NCBI GenBank assembly: GCA_014529385.2
Contig: CM043958.1
Coordinates: 118,665,018-118,729,017, forward strand
Source: Adiantum capillus-veneris
Lineage: Eukaryota > Streptophyta > Polypodiopsida > Polypodiales > Pteridaceae
Length of the DNA: 64,000 nucleotides
Direction of reading: 5' to 3'
Below the pieces are notes generated by a model. The model did no database searches, was not told where the DNA came from, and worked only from the letters and a program-made list of their open reading frames with translations. The number at the start of each line of letters is the position of its first letter. Position 1 is the stretch's first letter. Position numbers and translations under genes: made by a program. Below are positions 32,027 to 42,204 of the stretch, piece by piece.

Positions 32027-32190
32027 GGTCGTCGCTATGTGCGTCGCAATCGGCGTCGCTATATGCGTGGCAATCTACGTCTCTATACGCGTCTATATTT
32101 GCGTCGCAAATAGCAACTGTTTCACAGCGACGCGGATAGCGACGCGCCGCGTCGATATCTGCATCGATAACAACTTTTTTTGTTGTGGTG
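32027..32190. repeat. Right subterminal repeats and terminus of CACTA 1
   Basis: Motifs tcgtcgctatgtgcgtcgca, gcgtcgctatatgcgtgg, ctctatacgcgtc, cagcgacgcggatagcgacg and gtcgatatctgcatcgat lead to the terminal tttgttgtggtg. They mirror the left subterminal region at 25190-25330. Confidence 0.85.
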
Positions 32191-32500
32191 AATTTTAATC
32201 GAATATCGATCTTGAATAGCCTCAAAATGGAAGGGTGCACATGCATACGTGCACGTGTGTGTGTGTGTGTGTGTGTGTGATAGAGAGAGAGAGAGAGAGG
32301 TCTCAAAAAGAGTACCAAATCTTTTTTCCTTGATTCAAATAATTTTAAAGTAAATCTATCTATTCTATCTCTTTATAGAACTCTCAAGCTCTTATCCATG
32401 CCACGCGTCAAAGAATAGAGCACCTCTTGAATGTGTACACACATATAGTCGATTTATGGCAGCAGAAGCTTGGAGAAGCTGATGCAATTCCATGGCCTTC

Positions 32501-32560
<60 letters not shown>

Positions 32561-32716
32561 GCTCATGGCATCATTAGTTGCAAACATGGCAGCATACGCC
32601 AATCAAAACATGTAGAGAGAGAGAGTGAGTTGCTCCACGTCAGTTGCAAAACATAGTAGCACACGCCAATCAAAGCATGTGTGTGTGTGGGGGGGGGGGG
32701 TTGGGGGGACGAGGAG

Positions 32717-32782
<66 letters not shown>

Positions 32783-33130
32783 TGGCATTAAGCTGGATTG
32801 TAAAGAGAAATAGCTTAGGTAGGAACCATTCAGACACTAGGTGCTCTCCCTCATGAGCCTAGCCAATGCTCACGTGGGCGATCTCTGTGTGAGTCGAGCA
32901 AGAAATCCTAGGGGTGGGAAATGGGCGTCCACTGGTGTCAAGAGTGGCAAGGATGGTCATCATATGGTGGGCTACCCTATTTGTTGGCTTGGTAGTGTGC
33001 AATAGGTTGCGTGACATGTCATCATGTCGGCTCCCTTTGTTTACCCATGAGATGAAACTCTTCACTTAGCTAGCTTGATTATGTAGCCAAACTGCATTGC
33101 CAATTGAGGGGGGGGGGGGGGGGGGGGGGG

Positions 33131-33161
<31 letters not shown>

Positions 33162-33277
33162 AGTGATGTGTATGTGGGTGTGAGTGCGTGAGTGTGTGAT
33201 GGGAGAGAGAGACAGGGAGATAGATAGAGAATTTCATTAAGGTGTGTGTGGGTGTGAGGGGGTCATCTGTATATGTG

Positions 33278-33313
<36 letters not shown>

Positions 33314-33695
33314 GGAAGCTAGGTGCGTCCATGCTTGCTCCTTTTCCATTTCCAGAGATGGAGATGTGTGATCTATTCTGCAAGAGAGATTAATTGTGTG
33401 TGCATTATCTACCTTTTTTTTTTCTCAAGAAAATCTTGGCTAGATTGTGAGCTTGCAATTAAGATTTTACAAGTTTTAGTGTGAACATCGGCAAATGCTT
33501 CAAATTTGGACCAAAAAATTGAAAGAATTTCAAGGGTGTTCTTATTTTAAAAATGCTTTTGGCAAGCATTGGGAGCGGCATAATAACACCATGGACAAAC
33601 TTTACTCACAAAAGTTAGATATTTCACCAAATACAAAAATTGAAGCAAAGAAGAAAGAGCCTTGGAGAGGCTAAATATAAGTCTATGGACACAAC

Positions 33696-33732
<37 letters not shown>

Positions 33733-34348
33733 GCTAAATAGAGAAGGTTGAAGCTTTGTTTCACCAAAGGCTTTGGGAGGCGTATGTGGAACCAATGTAT
33801 CAAGGGTTGGAAACACCATTCTCAAGCCTTTGTGCTACACCTCCTTTTGTATTGCTCTTCACACCTCCCACCGAACCTGCTAAAGGCTCTTTTACTATAC
33901 CTACAACAACAATACCATGCATTTTTTGATACTATTATATATAAACAAATCCCTATTTATACCTCAACTTCAACTTGATGTTCTACTACAGAATTTGCTA
34001 TCTAGAGTAGATCATTCTAGAGATGATCACCTCTTAGGATCTAAAAATTAAAGCCACCCAAAAAAATAAAGGCCAAGGATGATGACACTCCATTGTTCAA
34101 GAGTCTGAGGCCTTTTGCCTCCTCTTTCTTTTTTAATCACAGTTCATTATCCTAACTTTTGCACAAGTAGATGTATAGTTCTATTGCATGGACATACCAC
34201 AAAAAGAGGGAGAGACAAAGAGAGAAGAGAGTTCTTCTCTTTTGTAAAAAAAATCCAAGAGACCCTATAGGTCTATCAACAATAAGTCATCAAGTCAAGA
34301 CGTGTAACTCAAAAGAAAATTGAGAGAACCGATCTATTACACTTAGTT

Positions 34349-34394
<46 letters not shown>

Positions 34395-34623
34395 TCATAT
34401 TGTCCCTTCGAATATGAAGTATGACCTATGGAGCCAAATGAAACATGTCACATACAGTTTTGAGCTGATCAGAGACTCTCAAACTTGCAAGGGCATATTG
34501 TGCATAAACTAAGGGGCTCAGTGCACTAATGTCCTATCTCACACCAAAGAGTATGGGAGATGAGCCAGATTGTTGCCATGATGTGGATTAAAAATAAGGG
34601 GATATGTTCAAGCCTGTATACGT

Positions 34624-34670
<47 letters not shown>
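32191..34670. other. Microsatellite-rich noncoding region
   Basis: I see no gene. Runs include (GT) 32257-32279, (GA) 32503-32558, a G run about 32690-32700, (GA) 32720-32780, a G run of about 24 at 33108-33131 continuing into (GA) to 33158, (GA) 33697-33730, (GA) 34351-34389, and (CA)(GA) 34625-34669. The segments at 32570-32605 and 32620-32670 (gttgc..catggc/cacgtc agttgcaaa, cagcacacgccaatcaaa) are a short tandem duplication. Open frames here are repeat translations or unsupported. Confidence 0.6.
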
Positions 34671-34675
<5 letters not shown>

Positions 34676-34879
34676 ACAACAATAAGAGAAAAAAGAAGAA
34701 GAGGGGAAATTTTTATTGTCAAAAGAGCAATCCAAAGAGACCTCAAAGCTTGAGGAGAAAAGACGTGAACTCAAAACGGTGATACTCAGTGTGGATATTA
34801 AAAAGTGGATACTCCACGTGGATACCAAAAAGGTAGGTTTGCTCTTAGCCACCACGGCAACGCGCGGGTCACATACTAG
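34671..34879 (+). mobile_element. Candidate small non-autonomous Helitron
   Basis: The left end is TCTATACAACAATAAG and the right end is acgcgcgggtcacataCTAG followed by T, which fits TC...CTRR with insertion before T. A GC-rich cggcaacgcgcgggtc lies about ten bases before the end, where Helitrons have a hairpin. The base before the left end is T rather than the expected A. The 3' tail cgggtcaca..CTAG is shared with the candidate at 35201. No coding capacity. Confidence 0.4.
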
Positions 34880-35200
34880 TTACTCATTATGTAGAATTTG
34901 TGGAGAGAGATAGAGAGAGATTAGATAAAAAGAATAACATATATTATCGAATCACTTTTTCCTTTTCACTTGTCCTTTACTAAACAAGGCACACGACAAC
35001 TATTCCAAAACAAATTTCTAAGTGCAAGAGATAATTTTTCTCTTCTTGATCAAAAAGTTTTTAAAATCTAAAAACAAATATTAAGGAGACGCTCTAAGCA
35101 ACAAGTGCTTAATGTTGTTAGTGGGAGATTTTTATGTCCTCTAATAATAATATATAAGTAATTTTCGTGAGTTATGCAAAGAGATGAAAAATTAGGCTTG
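34880..35200. other. Noncoding spacer
   Basis: AT-rich sequence between two candidate Helitrons. No gene is seen. Confidence 0.4.
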
Positions 35201-35318
35201 CTAGCTCGTGTGACCCGTCTACGACGAGTCTCGTTCGCTCTTATCAATAGTACAACGGCAAGGCCTCCTGCGTTGCTCAGGCATGCTATCACTTTTTACA
35301 TAAGGCATATATTTTCTT

Positions 35319-35657
35319 TTAACAGCCCCTAACTAACAATCGTATCATTAATTCTTTTGCCCATATGAGCAAGTGTAAGTGTACATGATTGCATTTGGGC
35401 CTTGCCTTCAAAATTCGAGTGTATGTGATTGCATACGTCGAAAATATCCCAGAGCTTCTTGGCTTTGCCCAAGTTGTGCATCCCACAATCAGTGGATTCC
35501 AAGAGACGACATCTTGCATAGGAAGCTTCTCAAGAACTTCTTGTGCTTTATGAAGTGCACCATATTTGGCATACATGTTGACTATGGCAATGCTAAGTAC
35601 GATGTTTTCTTTAAGTGACCCCTGACTAAAAATGTCATTGTGAAATCTTTTGCCCAT
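35319..35657 (-). pseudogene. PPR protein fragment
   Basis: Minus-strand frame of 112 residues: SLKENIVLSIAIVNMYAKYG, ALHKAQEVLEKLPMQDVVSW and NPLIVGC form one complete S-type/L-type pentatricopeptide repeat pair of the PLS subfamily, with the usual NMYAKCG (here KYG) and VVSWN signatures. PLS proteins act in organelle RNA editing. Only about two repeats are left, and the rest of the frame is unrelated. It most resembles the pseudogene at 44895-46297 and may have been captured by the surrounding candidate Helitron. Confidence 0.75.
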
Positions 35658-35699
35658 ATAAGCAGGCCCCTAATATCTCTTTAGATATATGTATCTCCC

Positions 35700-35732
35700 T
35701 CTCCCCCCCCCCCCCGCCCCCCCAAAAAAAAA
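35700..35732. repeat. Poly-C/poly-A tract
   Basis: ctccccccccccccgccccc followed by a run of A. Simple sequence. Confidence 0.9.
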
Positions 35733-35794
35733 GATCTTTAAGGCCACTTGGGAACATCATTCATAGGCTCTCAACCCTGGTGGTGAGCCTCAAC

Positions 35795-35862
35795 TTCAGT
35801 ATGTTCTGCACTGCTCTTTTACCCCATTTCTATAGCCTGTCATCCATGCAGCAAGGCTGCCT

Positions 35863-35908
<46 letters not shown>

Positions 35909-36384
35909 CCTTGTGGGGGTAGCTCAAAGAGCACACGCATATACAAGCGCAAGGAACATTAATGAGCGAGAGCATGGGAGCAAAGAGAATGTCTACGATG
36001 GTGGAGCTGATGGCATGGGCTGAATTATAGCTTGCATGAGCTCTCTCTCTCTCTCTCTCTCTCTCTCATGCGCCAAATAAAGGATCAGGCGGCAGTAATC
36101 TCTTTCTCATGTGCCCCAAATAAAGGATCAAGTGGCAATAATCTCTCTCCCCTTTTGCATAGTCCCTCTATGTCTTTCTCTCTATGAGCACGTTGAGTGT
36201 CATATGTGATGTCGGGGGCTCATGCCACAATGGCCGGAGGAATCTATTGTTGTCATGTGGCCGAGGGGGGGGACTGGAATCCCTCACCACTTTATTAATA
36301 GTATAGATTCACTGCGTTCTGCACTACTCTTTTAGCCCAATTATGTAGCCCGTCATCCATGCAGCAAGTCCGCCCCTCACTCAC

Positions 36385-36471
<87 letters not shown>

Positions 36472-36612
36472 GCCCTTGTGGGTGTAGTTCAAAGAACACA
36501 TGCACTTACACGCATACACAGGTGCAATCAACATTAATGAGCAAGAGCATGACGGTAGAGAGAACGTCTACATTGACAGAGCTAATGGCATGGGTTGGAT
36601 CATAGCTTGCAT

Positions 36613-36683
<71 letters not shown>

Positions 36684-36833
36684 CTCTCTCTCTCTCTCAC
36701 CTAATAAAGGATCAGGTGGTAGTAATCACTCTCTCTTTTTGCACAGTCCCTATCTGTCTTTCTCTCTCTAAGCACGTTGACTATCATATGTGATGCCGGG
36801 GGATGTGATGTCGGGGGCTCATGCCAATCCCTT
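35795..36833. repeat. Two diverged tandem copies of a 0.45-0.5 kb unit with CT microsatellites
   Basis: Copy 1 (about 35795-36233) and copy 2 (about 36313-36833) share gttctgcact, ctcttttagccc-like, gtcatccatgcagcaag, agcccttgtgggggtagctc, gcaaggaacattaatgag, gatggcatggg, atagcttgcatga, aaataaaggatcaggcgg, gcacgttgagtgtcatatgt and gatgtcgggggctcatgcc. Each carries two long (CT)n runs (35868-35904 and 36040-36066 in copy 1; 36388-36468 and 36616-36699 in copy 2). No protein is recognised. Confidence 0.85.
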
Positions 36834-36879
36834 CCCGTTTTGAGCTATGGATTCCACCTTTAGCTTTGTGCTTGCAAGT

Positions 36880-37140
36880 CACTATAACACGTCACAGAAA
36901 AATTGACGTGGATACCGACATGTCAAAGTTTGCTTTAAAAATAAAAAACCCTGGTATAAGCGTTGGTATAAGCATCAACATCGTATTGTCAATACGCATC
37001 GGTGCATGGAACGTCAGAATAGGTAATGAAATTAGCGTCGATTAAAATGCTCAAATAAGCACCATATATTAAGTTGATATATCGACGCGCATTCCGACGA
37101 TTATACCGATACCTATACCGACGTTAAAATCTGCCAAAAA
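36880..37140. repeat. Subterminal repeats of CACTA 2
   Basis: After the CACTATAACAC end come gacgtggataccgaca, ggtataagcgttggtataag, aatacgcatcggtgcatgg, atatcgacgcgcattccgac, gattataccgatacctatac and cgacgttaaaatctgcc. They resemble the CGACG/TATA-rich subterminal repeats of CACTA 1 but differ in sequence, so the elements belong to different subfamilies. Confidence 0.7.
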
Positions 37141-37559
37141 AAAGTTGGGCTCTGAGGACTGGGAAATGATGTTGCATGTATAGCACCACCAGGAAACAGC
37201 CCTCTTTGCTCAAAGGAAGAGTGTAAAAGCAACCGCACTTGGATGTAGCCAAAGTATTCAAGCTAGCTAGTCTCTACATTCTCATCCTTGGCACTACTCC
37301 TATTTTCTAGGATGAATCTTTCCCTAATGCCACTATTGAAGGTGATCTTTTGTTCATTTATCCACTGCACACTAAAGTGTCTCCCATGAGACCACAAAGC
37401 TCCATATTTGTGATACTACAGCCACAAAATTGAAACAAATTTAAAGCTACTAAAGTAATATGATCATGTGGACCTGCAAAAGGAGGTTGAAAAAGACCTA
37501 TATGTCAATGGCAACCCCTTGACATTTCCTCTTCCTCTTCAATAATCAACACTCCATTC
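37141..37559. other. CACTA 2 interior, no gene seen
   Basis: Mixed sequence between the subterminal repeats and the transposase remnant. A DUF4216 equivalent is not found here. Confidence 0.35.
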
Positions 37560-38342
37560 CTCGTTGCCTCTGAGATCGTCATATCTAGCCACCGTCCAAT
37601 AGGAAAGTCATGCAATTTTTGAAGATGATCAAGTAAGGAAGGTTTCTAGTGGCACGGTCGCGCTTGAATTGCAAGCGATCTATCAAAAGTGTTGTTTCTT
37701 TTTCCCTTAGTACCTCTCTAGAAACCTTTGCATGAGCTCTGAGTCGAGTAGACAAAATCTTATAACCTTTTGTCGTATTGTGATATCCATCTTCCTAATG
37801 ATGCCTTGTCCATGTGGCTCGTCCCTTGTCACCTTGATGTTGACCTTAGTAGTCCACATTCGGGTCATCTCTGGATCAATTGAGCCCAAAAATTCATTGA
37901 TGAGAACAAGAGACTCTTGTACAAGCCATGCTTCAGCCATGCTACCCTCGGGGCGAGCTCTTTGATAAACGAACCCCTTTAAAGTCTTCATGAATCTCTC
38001 TAAGATGAACATCCACCTGCTATGGACTACCCCAGCAATTGCAACTTCATTGACCACATGCACAAGTAGATGCATTTGGATGGTAGATATGTTTGTTGGG
38101 AAGTACTGCGCCACCATACACACTGCTTCAATAGCATTTAAGAATCCTGCATTTATGTTGTCTTTTCTTATCTCTTTTGAACTGATCCAACGCACCAACT
38201 CATTAATTTTATAGCTTGTTCTTCTAATGTCATATGTTAGACAATGCTTTATGGAAATTGGTAAGATAAAATGTAAAAATGTGTGCCATTCGTGGTAATT
38301 AAGACCATTATGATTTTCATATCTAGTAAAATCCATTTTCAA
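37560..38342 (-). pseudogene. TNP2-type transposase, DUF4218 part
   Basis: The 211-residue minus frame has YHEWHTFLHFILPISIKHCL early on. It continues with IQMHLLVHVVNEVAIAGVVH, SRWMFILERFMKTLKGFVYQ and RARPEGSMAEAWLVQESLVL, a clear DUF4218 domain. It is longer at its start than the copy in CACTA 1. It ends LLDSELMQRFLERY at 37707. Below that, down to about 37560, frame-shifted traces of the next segment remain (RATRNLPYLI). The rest of the C-terminal part (DUF4216) is lost. Confidence 0.85.
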
Positions 38343-38559
38343 ACATCACATCCACCGAGTGGGAGTCTTGAATGAAGATATAGTCTTCTTCACTTGTTCC
38401 TCTTCTGCACAACTCAAAACCCATAGACCTTTTGGTATAGAAAAATTTCCATTGGGTCTAAGTCGAGGCCACATCTTTGGAATTTGACCCACAGTCTATA
38501 GGTCATCTCTTTGGGCCTTGCTCTCCCTTTTTCTACTGATAGTTTTCCATAGGATCTTC

Positions 38560-38710
38560 CCCCCATTCTTGAAGATGTACTCAAATGATCAGAGCAATGG
38601 AAGCCAAGTTGAGGACCACATTTTGGACATGCATGACTGCCCGAGTAACTCAAGCTTGAAAATAATAAAATTAAAATAAAAGCATTGGCATAGCCAGGAT
38701 TAGCATACAC
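38560..38710 (-). pseudogene. Possible central TNP2 zinc-motif segment
   Basis: Minus-strand frame with SSLSYSGSHACPKCGPQLGF, HCSDHLS, then MGGRSYGKL. A CPxCG motif followed by a spaced histidine pair resembles the central cysteine-rich segment of TNP2 transposases. It is in the right place, 5' of DUF4218. The assignment is tentative. Confidence 0.45.
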
Positions 38711-38978
38711 ATGAGGGTTTCAAAGATACTTACCTAAACACTTGCTAAAGCCTTGCCAATCGTGCATGGTCCACATGAGAATGCCTTGCACATGTACATT
38801 TCATCGTCTGATTGGTAGGGACATGTCAACCACATCGATCCCTGTCACAAGATTTGGAGCTCTTCTATATGTGGTGCTAGATAGACATCCATGTTCTTTG
38901 CTTTGTACTTTCTTGGGATGATCAATGACAACAACAGATGGCCCTTCTTGATATCTAGCCATGGTGGAAGATCATAAG

Positions 38979-39040
<62 letters not shown>

Positions 39041-39044
39041 ACCT
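38711..39044. other. Noncoding with (CT)n microsatellite
   Basis: A pure (CT) run lies at 38986-39035. It falls just after the last exon-like piece of the coiled-coil gene. No other gene is seen. Confidence 0.5.
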
Positions 39045-40560
39045 TGCCTTTAGTCCACTCATGGACACTGGTTGGGCCACTTCTTGAGCACTTGCATTGT
39101 TCTTCTGTGCAGCAATAGAGGTGTTAGTCCCATGAAAGCCTATTGAATTTAAGAGCCCTTCCACTTTTGAGATAGCATCAAGTGACCTCTCTACAGGCTT
39201 CATTGTAAAGGCATAATCAATACAAAACTTTAATAAATGATCAAAGATGCACATAAAAGAATGAAATGTACATTTTTGAGAGGGAAGTTAATTGTAGGGT
39301 TCCATTCACTATCTCTTGTGGCACAATTGGGCTCCTCTAGAATAGGAAAAAAAAAGATTGTATTGTAGCGTCACCATTAGGTGGTACACCATAAAAATGT
39401 ATCATTGCCATTTGAAATCTTCTCAAATCAACAAAAATAATATTTGACATTGAGTAAGGAAATTCCTTGTCTATCCTCTCTGCACATACGCTTGCATTGG
39501 TATGTTTCCTTGCTCCTTTTCACCGCTTGGTAAAGATGGATGAAGGCATTATCTCCTCTATGTGCAAATAGCCTCCTATTTGAAAGTACACATCCTTGTT
39601 CGAGGCCTTCTTAGTAGGATTGACCTTAAGTGGTATAGGAAAAACATTCTCAGTAGTTCCTCTTTCCCTTAAAGCATCCTTAAGGAGACCATATAAGGCA
39701 ATGTAGCACTTAGTACTAATTCCCACTTCATCACAAGCCTTTTGTACATCAACATCGCTCACAAGATTTGAAAACTTTTGCATCACCTCCTTGTGACAAC
39801 ATTCTTTAAATTTTCTACATTTGGTAATCGTAAAAGGGCTACGACATCCAATTTCTTGAGTTACAAACTCAAAAAATGGATGCGATCCTCTTGGCTATGG
39901 CCACCACACAGCTCTTGGATAAAATTCCTACAACAATGGGCAAAAACATTACCACAAAAGCAACTTAAAGCACAGATTGGAGCGTAGAAAAATACATCTT
40001 GTAGAGGTAACCCTTCTTTTTGGAGCACCACCTTTGGGGGCTAAAGTCTCGATGGCATTGAATCTCCTCTTATGTTTCCTTGCACGTAAGGGCATCTTTT
40101 TAAGATGCAGGATCTTATCTTCAAGCTTTGCAATCTTAGCATCCTTCTCTTCCACCTGTAGCTTAAGAGTTTCCACTTCCTCCTCTACATGAACAATCCT
40201 TTCATGCAATCCACTAGTGGTATGGGAAAGAAGTTGACATTGATGCAAAGATCATTGTGCGATATCAACTCCAATAGTCGAAAATCGCTTGCAGTATTCA
40301 AAAAGACCTTGCTCCCCTCTACCTACATATTGTAAGAATGAAGCAAGGCTATTGAATGTTGGATACACATTGATGGATAGATCATTAGGATAGAGGAAAC
40401 CATGCACCCAAAGATCCACATTGGTGTGACCTTCACCACGGGGTTGTCTTGCAGTTTGCAAGTAATGATGGTTTGAGGGTGTGAAGTCCTTTGGCAATCG
40501 AACATGTTCGGAGAAACCATTTACAAACTTGAAGATCTTATTGTGGATGGGAGGTTTGTT
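39045..40560 (-). pseudogene. Unknown coiled-coil gene inside CACTA 2, with one TGA
   Basis: Minus strand. The first exon-like part runs from about 40555: NKIFKFVNGFSEHVRLPKDF, then LQYVGRGEQGLFEYCKRFST, a TGA at 40252-40254, then in the same frame SLHQCQLLSHTTSGLHERIV and the heptad-rich HVEEEVETLKLQVEEKDAKI, ending KKMPLRARKHKRRF..GAPKRRV before a GT near 40018. A second part (39895-39520) reads FFEFVTQEIGCRSPFTITKC, KFKECCHKEVMQKFSNLVSD, ACDEVGISTKCYIALYGLLK. A third (39254-39045) reads PVERSLDAISKVEGLLNSIG. I do not recognise the family. It may be a host gene captured by the transposon. Confidence 0.45.
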
Positions 40561-40605
40561 ATGTCATTTAGCTCCATGGCAAGGGGAATAAATTTGGCCT
40601 CAAGC

Positions 40606-40805
40606 AAGAGTGGAGAGATGCAGTAGAGCCACGGAGTGGAGAGGGGAGCTATGGAGCGAAGAGGTACGGGATAGAGAGTTGCAACAGATTTATGGAGTGG
40701 AGAGGAGAGCTATGGAGTGGAGAGATATGGGATGGATAGATGCAAGAGAGCTATGGAGTGGAGGGCTATGGGGGGGAGAGCTGCAACAAAGCTATGGAGT
40801 GGACT
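40606..40805. repeat. Degenerate GAGAGCTATGGAGTG repeat
   Basis: Variants of agctatggagtggagag repeat about nine times in 200 bases, interleaved with agagttgcaacagat-like pieces. A 67-residue plus frame here is the repeat translated. It lies upstream of the coiled-coil gene. Confidence 0.75.
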
Positions 40806-41279
40806 TGCAATAAGGAGAGGGAAGGAGGAAGAGTGTGTGCTGAAAAGTAGGAGAGAGAAGAGAGAGGGAGAGGAGTGATTTTGGAGGAAAATAAAAAAGG
40901 TGGGAAGTTCAATATTTTGCACGTCTAATAGTGAGATTTTGAGAGAGAAATTTGATTTTTTGATATATATGTAGGTTGGGGAGAATTTTTGAGTAAAAGT
41001 GAGGGGTTTTTGAATTTTTTGGAAAAAGTAAGTTTTTTAGGCTAAGGCTATGGATGCCCTTGATGATGTGGCAAAAGAAAAGGAGGGAGGGTAGTTCTTG
41101 TCATAAGGACCACCACCCTTTTGGGTAGAGAGAGAATGTACATATTCTCCCTCCCTAGCCTCCATTTCAACCTACAGAAAGCCTATGATAGCCTTAAAAA
41201 AACCCCTTGAGAATACCCTCATTCAATGGCCTTGTCTCCTAAATCACACACATTTTTAGCCTTAATTCCTTAAAATTAG
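40806..41279. other. Noncoding, upstream flank of the coiled-coil gene
   Basis: Purine-rich and T-rich stretches with no gene recognised. It could include the promoter and leader of the minus-strand coiled-coil gene (TATA-like tatatat at 40962), but this is only position-based. Confidence 0.35.
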
Positions 41280-41740
41280 GGATCCTTGCAAGACCCTTTT
41301 GGGGTTCATAATGTTTCTAAGGTATAACTGTTTGATCCACAATTGGGACATTGTTCCAAATTTGCATTCTCATTACGAAAGAGTATACAATCATTAGGGC
41401 ATGCATGTATTTTGTGATAATCCAAGCCCAAGTTAGTGAGGATCTTTTTAGTGATTGGACGGGTAGGGGACATGTGATTGCCTTCCGGCAAGATTTGCTC
41501 ATTGAGCAACCTGTCATTACATCAACAAGTGAACACAACGATCATATTATAAAACTGTAAATTGGACTTTGGCATGCTAAGGAATATATTTACCTGAAAA
41601 GCTTTGTGACAAAGGCGTCAGACCACCCGTAGACAGACTGCATATTAAGCATTTTCAAAGTAGTATGCATAACTAAGATGTTTGCACCATTGTAAAGTGG
41701 CATACATGCAAGAGTCTGTATCATCTCACCCTCTTTATTG
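41280..41740 (-). pseudogene. TNP2-type transposase, N-terminal part with an intron
   Basis: Minus strand. The exon at about 41720-41600 reads VPLYNGANILVMHTTLKMLN then MQSVYGWSDAFVTKLF, and is followed by GTAAAT as donor. The next exon to about 41306 reads LNEQILPEGNHMSPTRPITK, then KILTNLGLDYHKIHACPNDC, ILFRNENANLEQCPNCGSNS. The LGLxYxKIHACPNDCILFR..CPxCG block is the conserved cysteine-rich segment of CACTA TNP2 transposases. It stops where the inserted coiled-coil gene region begins. Confidence 0.85.
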
Positions 41741-42204
41741 TTGGTATCATGCCGTCAATATGGATGCGATGGCTGAGGTTGGTTCGTAGTGCTACCTTGA
41801 ATGTTGTCTCCTTCTAGGTTTTTCCACGATGCAATCCATGTCAAAGAACACGTCTAACATCTGCTCCATCTCAACTTCTTGAAATGTGAAATCTAATATT
41901 GGTGGGGTGGACTCCGTCGATGGCTCTTCGTTTGATAATCATCTTCTCTGGGATGAAATTGGAGTAATATCTACTTGTAGGGGTTGATCTACTGCCTCGA
42001 GACCATGAAATCAATAACGTAGATCTTGTAGTTACTCATGGAAAAGAGACCATTATTGCAAATGTGCTGATCGCAATTTTTTTGTTTTTGAAAGATTTGA
42101 TGCTTGCTATGCGCACAAGGACACGCCATCCTATCGTCCATACTTTATCTACCAATGATACAACAAATGAAAAAATCACTCTTATTGTAAGTACACACCA
42201 CTAA
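41741..42204. other. 5' region of CACTA 2, no further gene assigned
   Basis: It may hold more eroded TNP2 N-terminal coding sequence near 41740-41990, but I cannot read a clear frame. Confidence 0.35.

Larger units (their letters stand above)
25162..32190 (+). mobile_element. CACTA (En/Spm) DNA transposon 1, with insertions and deletions
   Basis: The left end is CACTACAACACTAAATG and the right end is TTTGTTGTGGTG, whose reverse complement is CACCACAACAAA. The termini are thus inverted with one mismatch in the first eleven bases. Both ends carry dense subterminal GCGTCGCTATA-type repeats, as CACTA elements do. Inside are the DUF4218-DUF4216 part of a TNP2-type transposase and a second gene. 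No 3-bp target duplication is visible (tca left, aat right). The TNP2 catalytic part is missing and the left third is filled with GA microsatellites and an inverted gypsy LTR, so the copy is not autonomous. Confidence 0.75.
35201..36307 (-). mobile_element. Candidate Helitron carrying a PPR fragment
   Basis: Read on the minus strand it begins after an A with TCTATACTATTAATAAAGTG (36307 downward) and ends gacgggtcacacgagCTAG at 35201. The start is the TC(T)ATA..TTAATAAA form common at plant Helitron 5' ends. The end shares cgggtcaca..CTAG with the candidate at 34671-34879. The base after CTAG is C, not the usual T. It encloses a PPR coding fragment and one copy of the 36-kb duplication. No Rep/helicase is present. 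Confidence 0.4.
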
